Positions 59,122 to 64,000 of a stretch of DNA of 64,000 bases are shown here, piece after piece; the stretch's first letter is position 1, and each line of letters starts with the position of its first letter. A program made the translations under genes and the position numbers. This DNA comes from Mycobacterium sp. DL440 (lineage in GTDB: Bacteria; Actinomycetota; Actinomycetes; Mycobacteriales; Mycobacteriaceae). The stretch lies in contig NZ_CP050191.1 in assembly GCF_011745145.1 (NCBI RefSeq), positions 2,036,984 to 2,100,983 on the forward strand. Reading direction: 5' to 3'. Under the pieces are notes generated by a model. That model had not been told where the DNA came from, ran no database searches, and saw nothing but the letters and a program-made list of their open reading frames with translations.

Positions 59122-59521
59122 CGGCCTCACCACGACGACGGCGGGCCGGTTTTCGCTGCTGGCCGCAGGAGTGCTCGGTGCCGGCGCATTGACCTATATC
59201 GGTGTGGTCGATCCACACCGTCCCGGTTTTCTGTTCCCCGGGTGTCCGTTCAAGGCGCTGACAGGGTGGAACTGTCCGGCCTGTGGTGGTCTGCGGATGA
59301 CCCATGACCTGCTGCACGGCGACGTGGGTGCGGCCGTCGTCGACAACGTATTCGCCCTGGTAGGTCTGCCCGCGCTGGCCGTCTGGCTGCTGGTCCGGTG
59401 GCAGCTGGGCAAGCCGCTGTTCCCGGTGCCGGCGGTGGTAACCATCGTGGCGACCTTGGTGATCTGGACCGTCGTGCGCAATCTGCCGGGCTTCCCGCTC
59501 GTCCCGACCTTCACGTCGTAG
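59111..59521 (+). CDS. DUF2752 membrane protein
   Basis: A 136-residue protein with three or four helices. It carries FPGCPFKALTGWNCPACGGLRMTHDLLHGD, the DUF2752 pattern with a CPACGGLR motif whose two cysteines could bind a metal or form a disulfide. Function unknown. It starts inside the end of the TM2 gene, the two forming an operon found in many actinobacteria. Confidence 0.85.
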   Translation: MEPSGLTTTTAGRFSLLAAGVLGAGALTYIGVVDPHRPGFLFPGCPFKALTGWNCPACGGLRMTHDLLHGDVGAAVVDNVFALVGLPALAVWLLVRWQLGKPLFPVPAVVTIVATLVIWTVVRNLPGFPLVPTFTS

Positions 59522-59574
59522 CCGAGTGGCCAGGTCCCGACGATAAGCGCTCAGTAGTGGCCCACCTGCGCTGA

Positions 59575-59580
59575 TACACT
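59575..59580 (+). promoter_or_regulatory. -10 hexamer of gltB
   Basis: TACACT, about 62 bases before the gltB ATG at 59643. A leader of about 55 bases is expected, with GGAGGT at 59629-59634. Confidence 0.5.
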
Positions 59581-59642
59581 GAAAATTCGGGCCGGTGCAG
59601 TCCCGGGACCAGGATGTTCCGGACTTGCGGAGGTGCGACTAG

Positions 59643-64000
<4,358 letters not shown>

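Overview
The window reads as chromosome of a rapidly growing mycobacterium (Mycolicibacterium type). Base composition is high GC throughout, GTG starts are common, and gene order follows the mycobacterial backbone around dnaE1, treZ-treY-treX, bioA-bioF-bioD, bioB, nadA-nadB-nadC, hisD-hisC-hisB-hisH-hisA-impA-hisF-hisI, trpE-trpC-trpB-trpA-lgt and gltB. Coding density is very high: no stretch above 300 bases lacks a gene, and no tRNA, rRNA, insertion sequence or CRISPR array was seen.

Layout. 1-2113: end of lspA, rluD, a RarD-type permease. 2323-9651: a TetR regulator, dnaE1, and small genes (flavin/F420-type reductase, MerR regulator, LCM-type methyltransferase, SRPBCC protein, small membrane protein, 19-kDa-type lipoprotein). 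9790-14693: ilvA, an M4 metalloprotease without signal peptide, an MFS exporter with a divergent HxlR regulator. 14687-23038 (minus strand): an SGNH acyltransferase with treX, treY and treZ, a tightly packed glycogen-to-trehalose operon. 23130-29543: biotin genes bioA, bioF, bioD, a 2H phosphoesterase, bioQ (divergent), bioB, bsaP and a DUF2567 membrane protein. 29575-35186: a LIP-family lipase, the NAD regulator nrtR, and nadA-nadB-nadC. 35434-36501: a LysE-type exporter and a Ddn-type reductase. 36607-42974: the his operon, almost every junction overlapping by 1-4 bases.

43058-50595 is an accessory block placed between hisI and the bcp/trpE region: an MBL-fold hydrolase with a divergent TetR regulator, a two-gene type II restriction-modification system resembling XamI, a lone ABC ATPase with a FadR-type regulator, and a leuA-type isopropylmalate synthase behind a leader peptide with two adjacent leucine codons and a candidate attenuator. 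50582-59521 holds bcp, the trp genes (no trpD or trpF), an lgt with a 540-residue acidic tail, and two small membrane proteins; gltB runs off the right edge.

How the parts work together. Biotin synthesis is controlled locally: BioQ sits beside bioB, and the same operator lies before bioF (over the bioA stop codon) and between bioQ and bioB, each followed by a 25-base tandem repeat. NAD synthesis is controlled by NrtR through one palindrome shared by two facing promoters. Several genes look leaderless, with a -10 hexamer 6-10 bases before the start codon. HisA is probably the bifunctional PriA, since no trpF is seen.

Most interesting for follow-up: the BioQ operator plus 25-base hairpin repeats; the 33-base repeat that multiplies start codons of the DUF2567 gene; the leuA attenuator; the XamI-like restriction-modification pair; the acidic Lgt tail; and a folded intergenic element upstream of the M4 protease.
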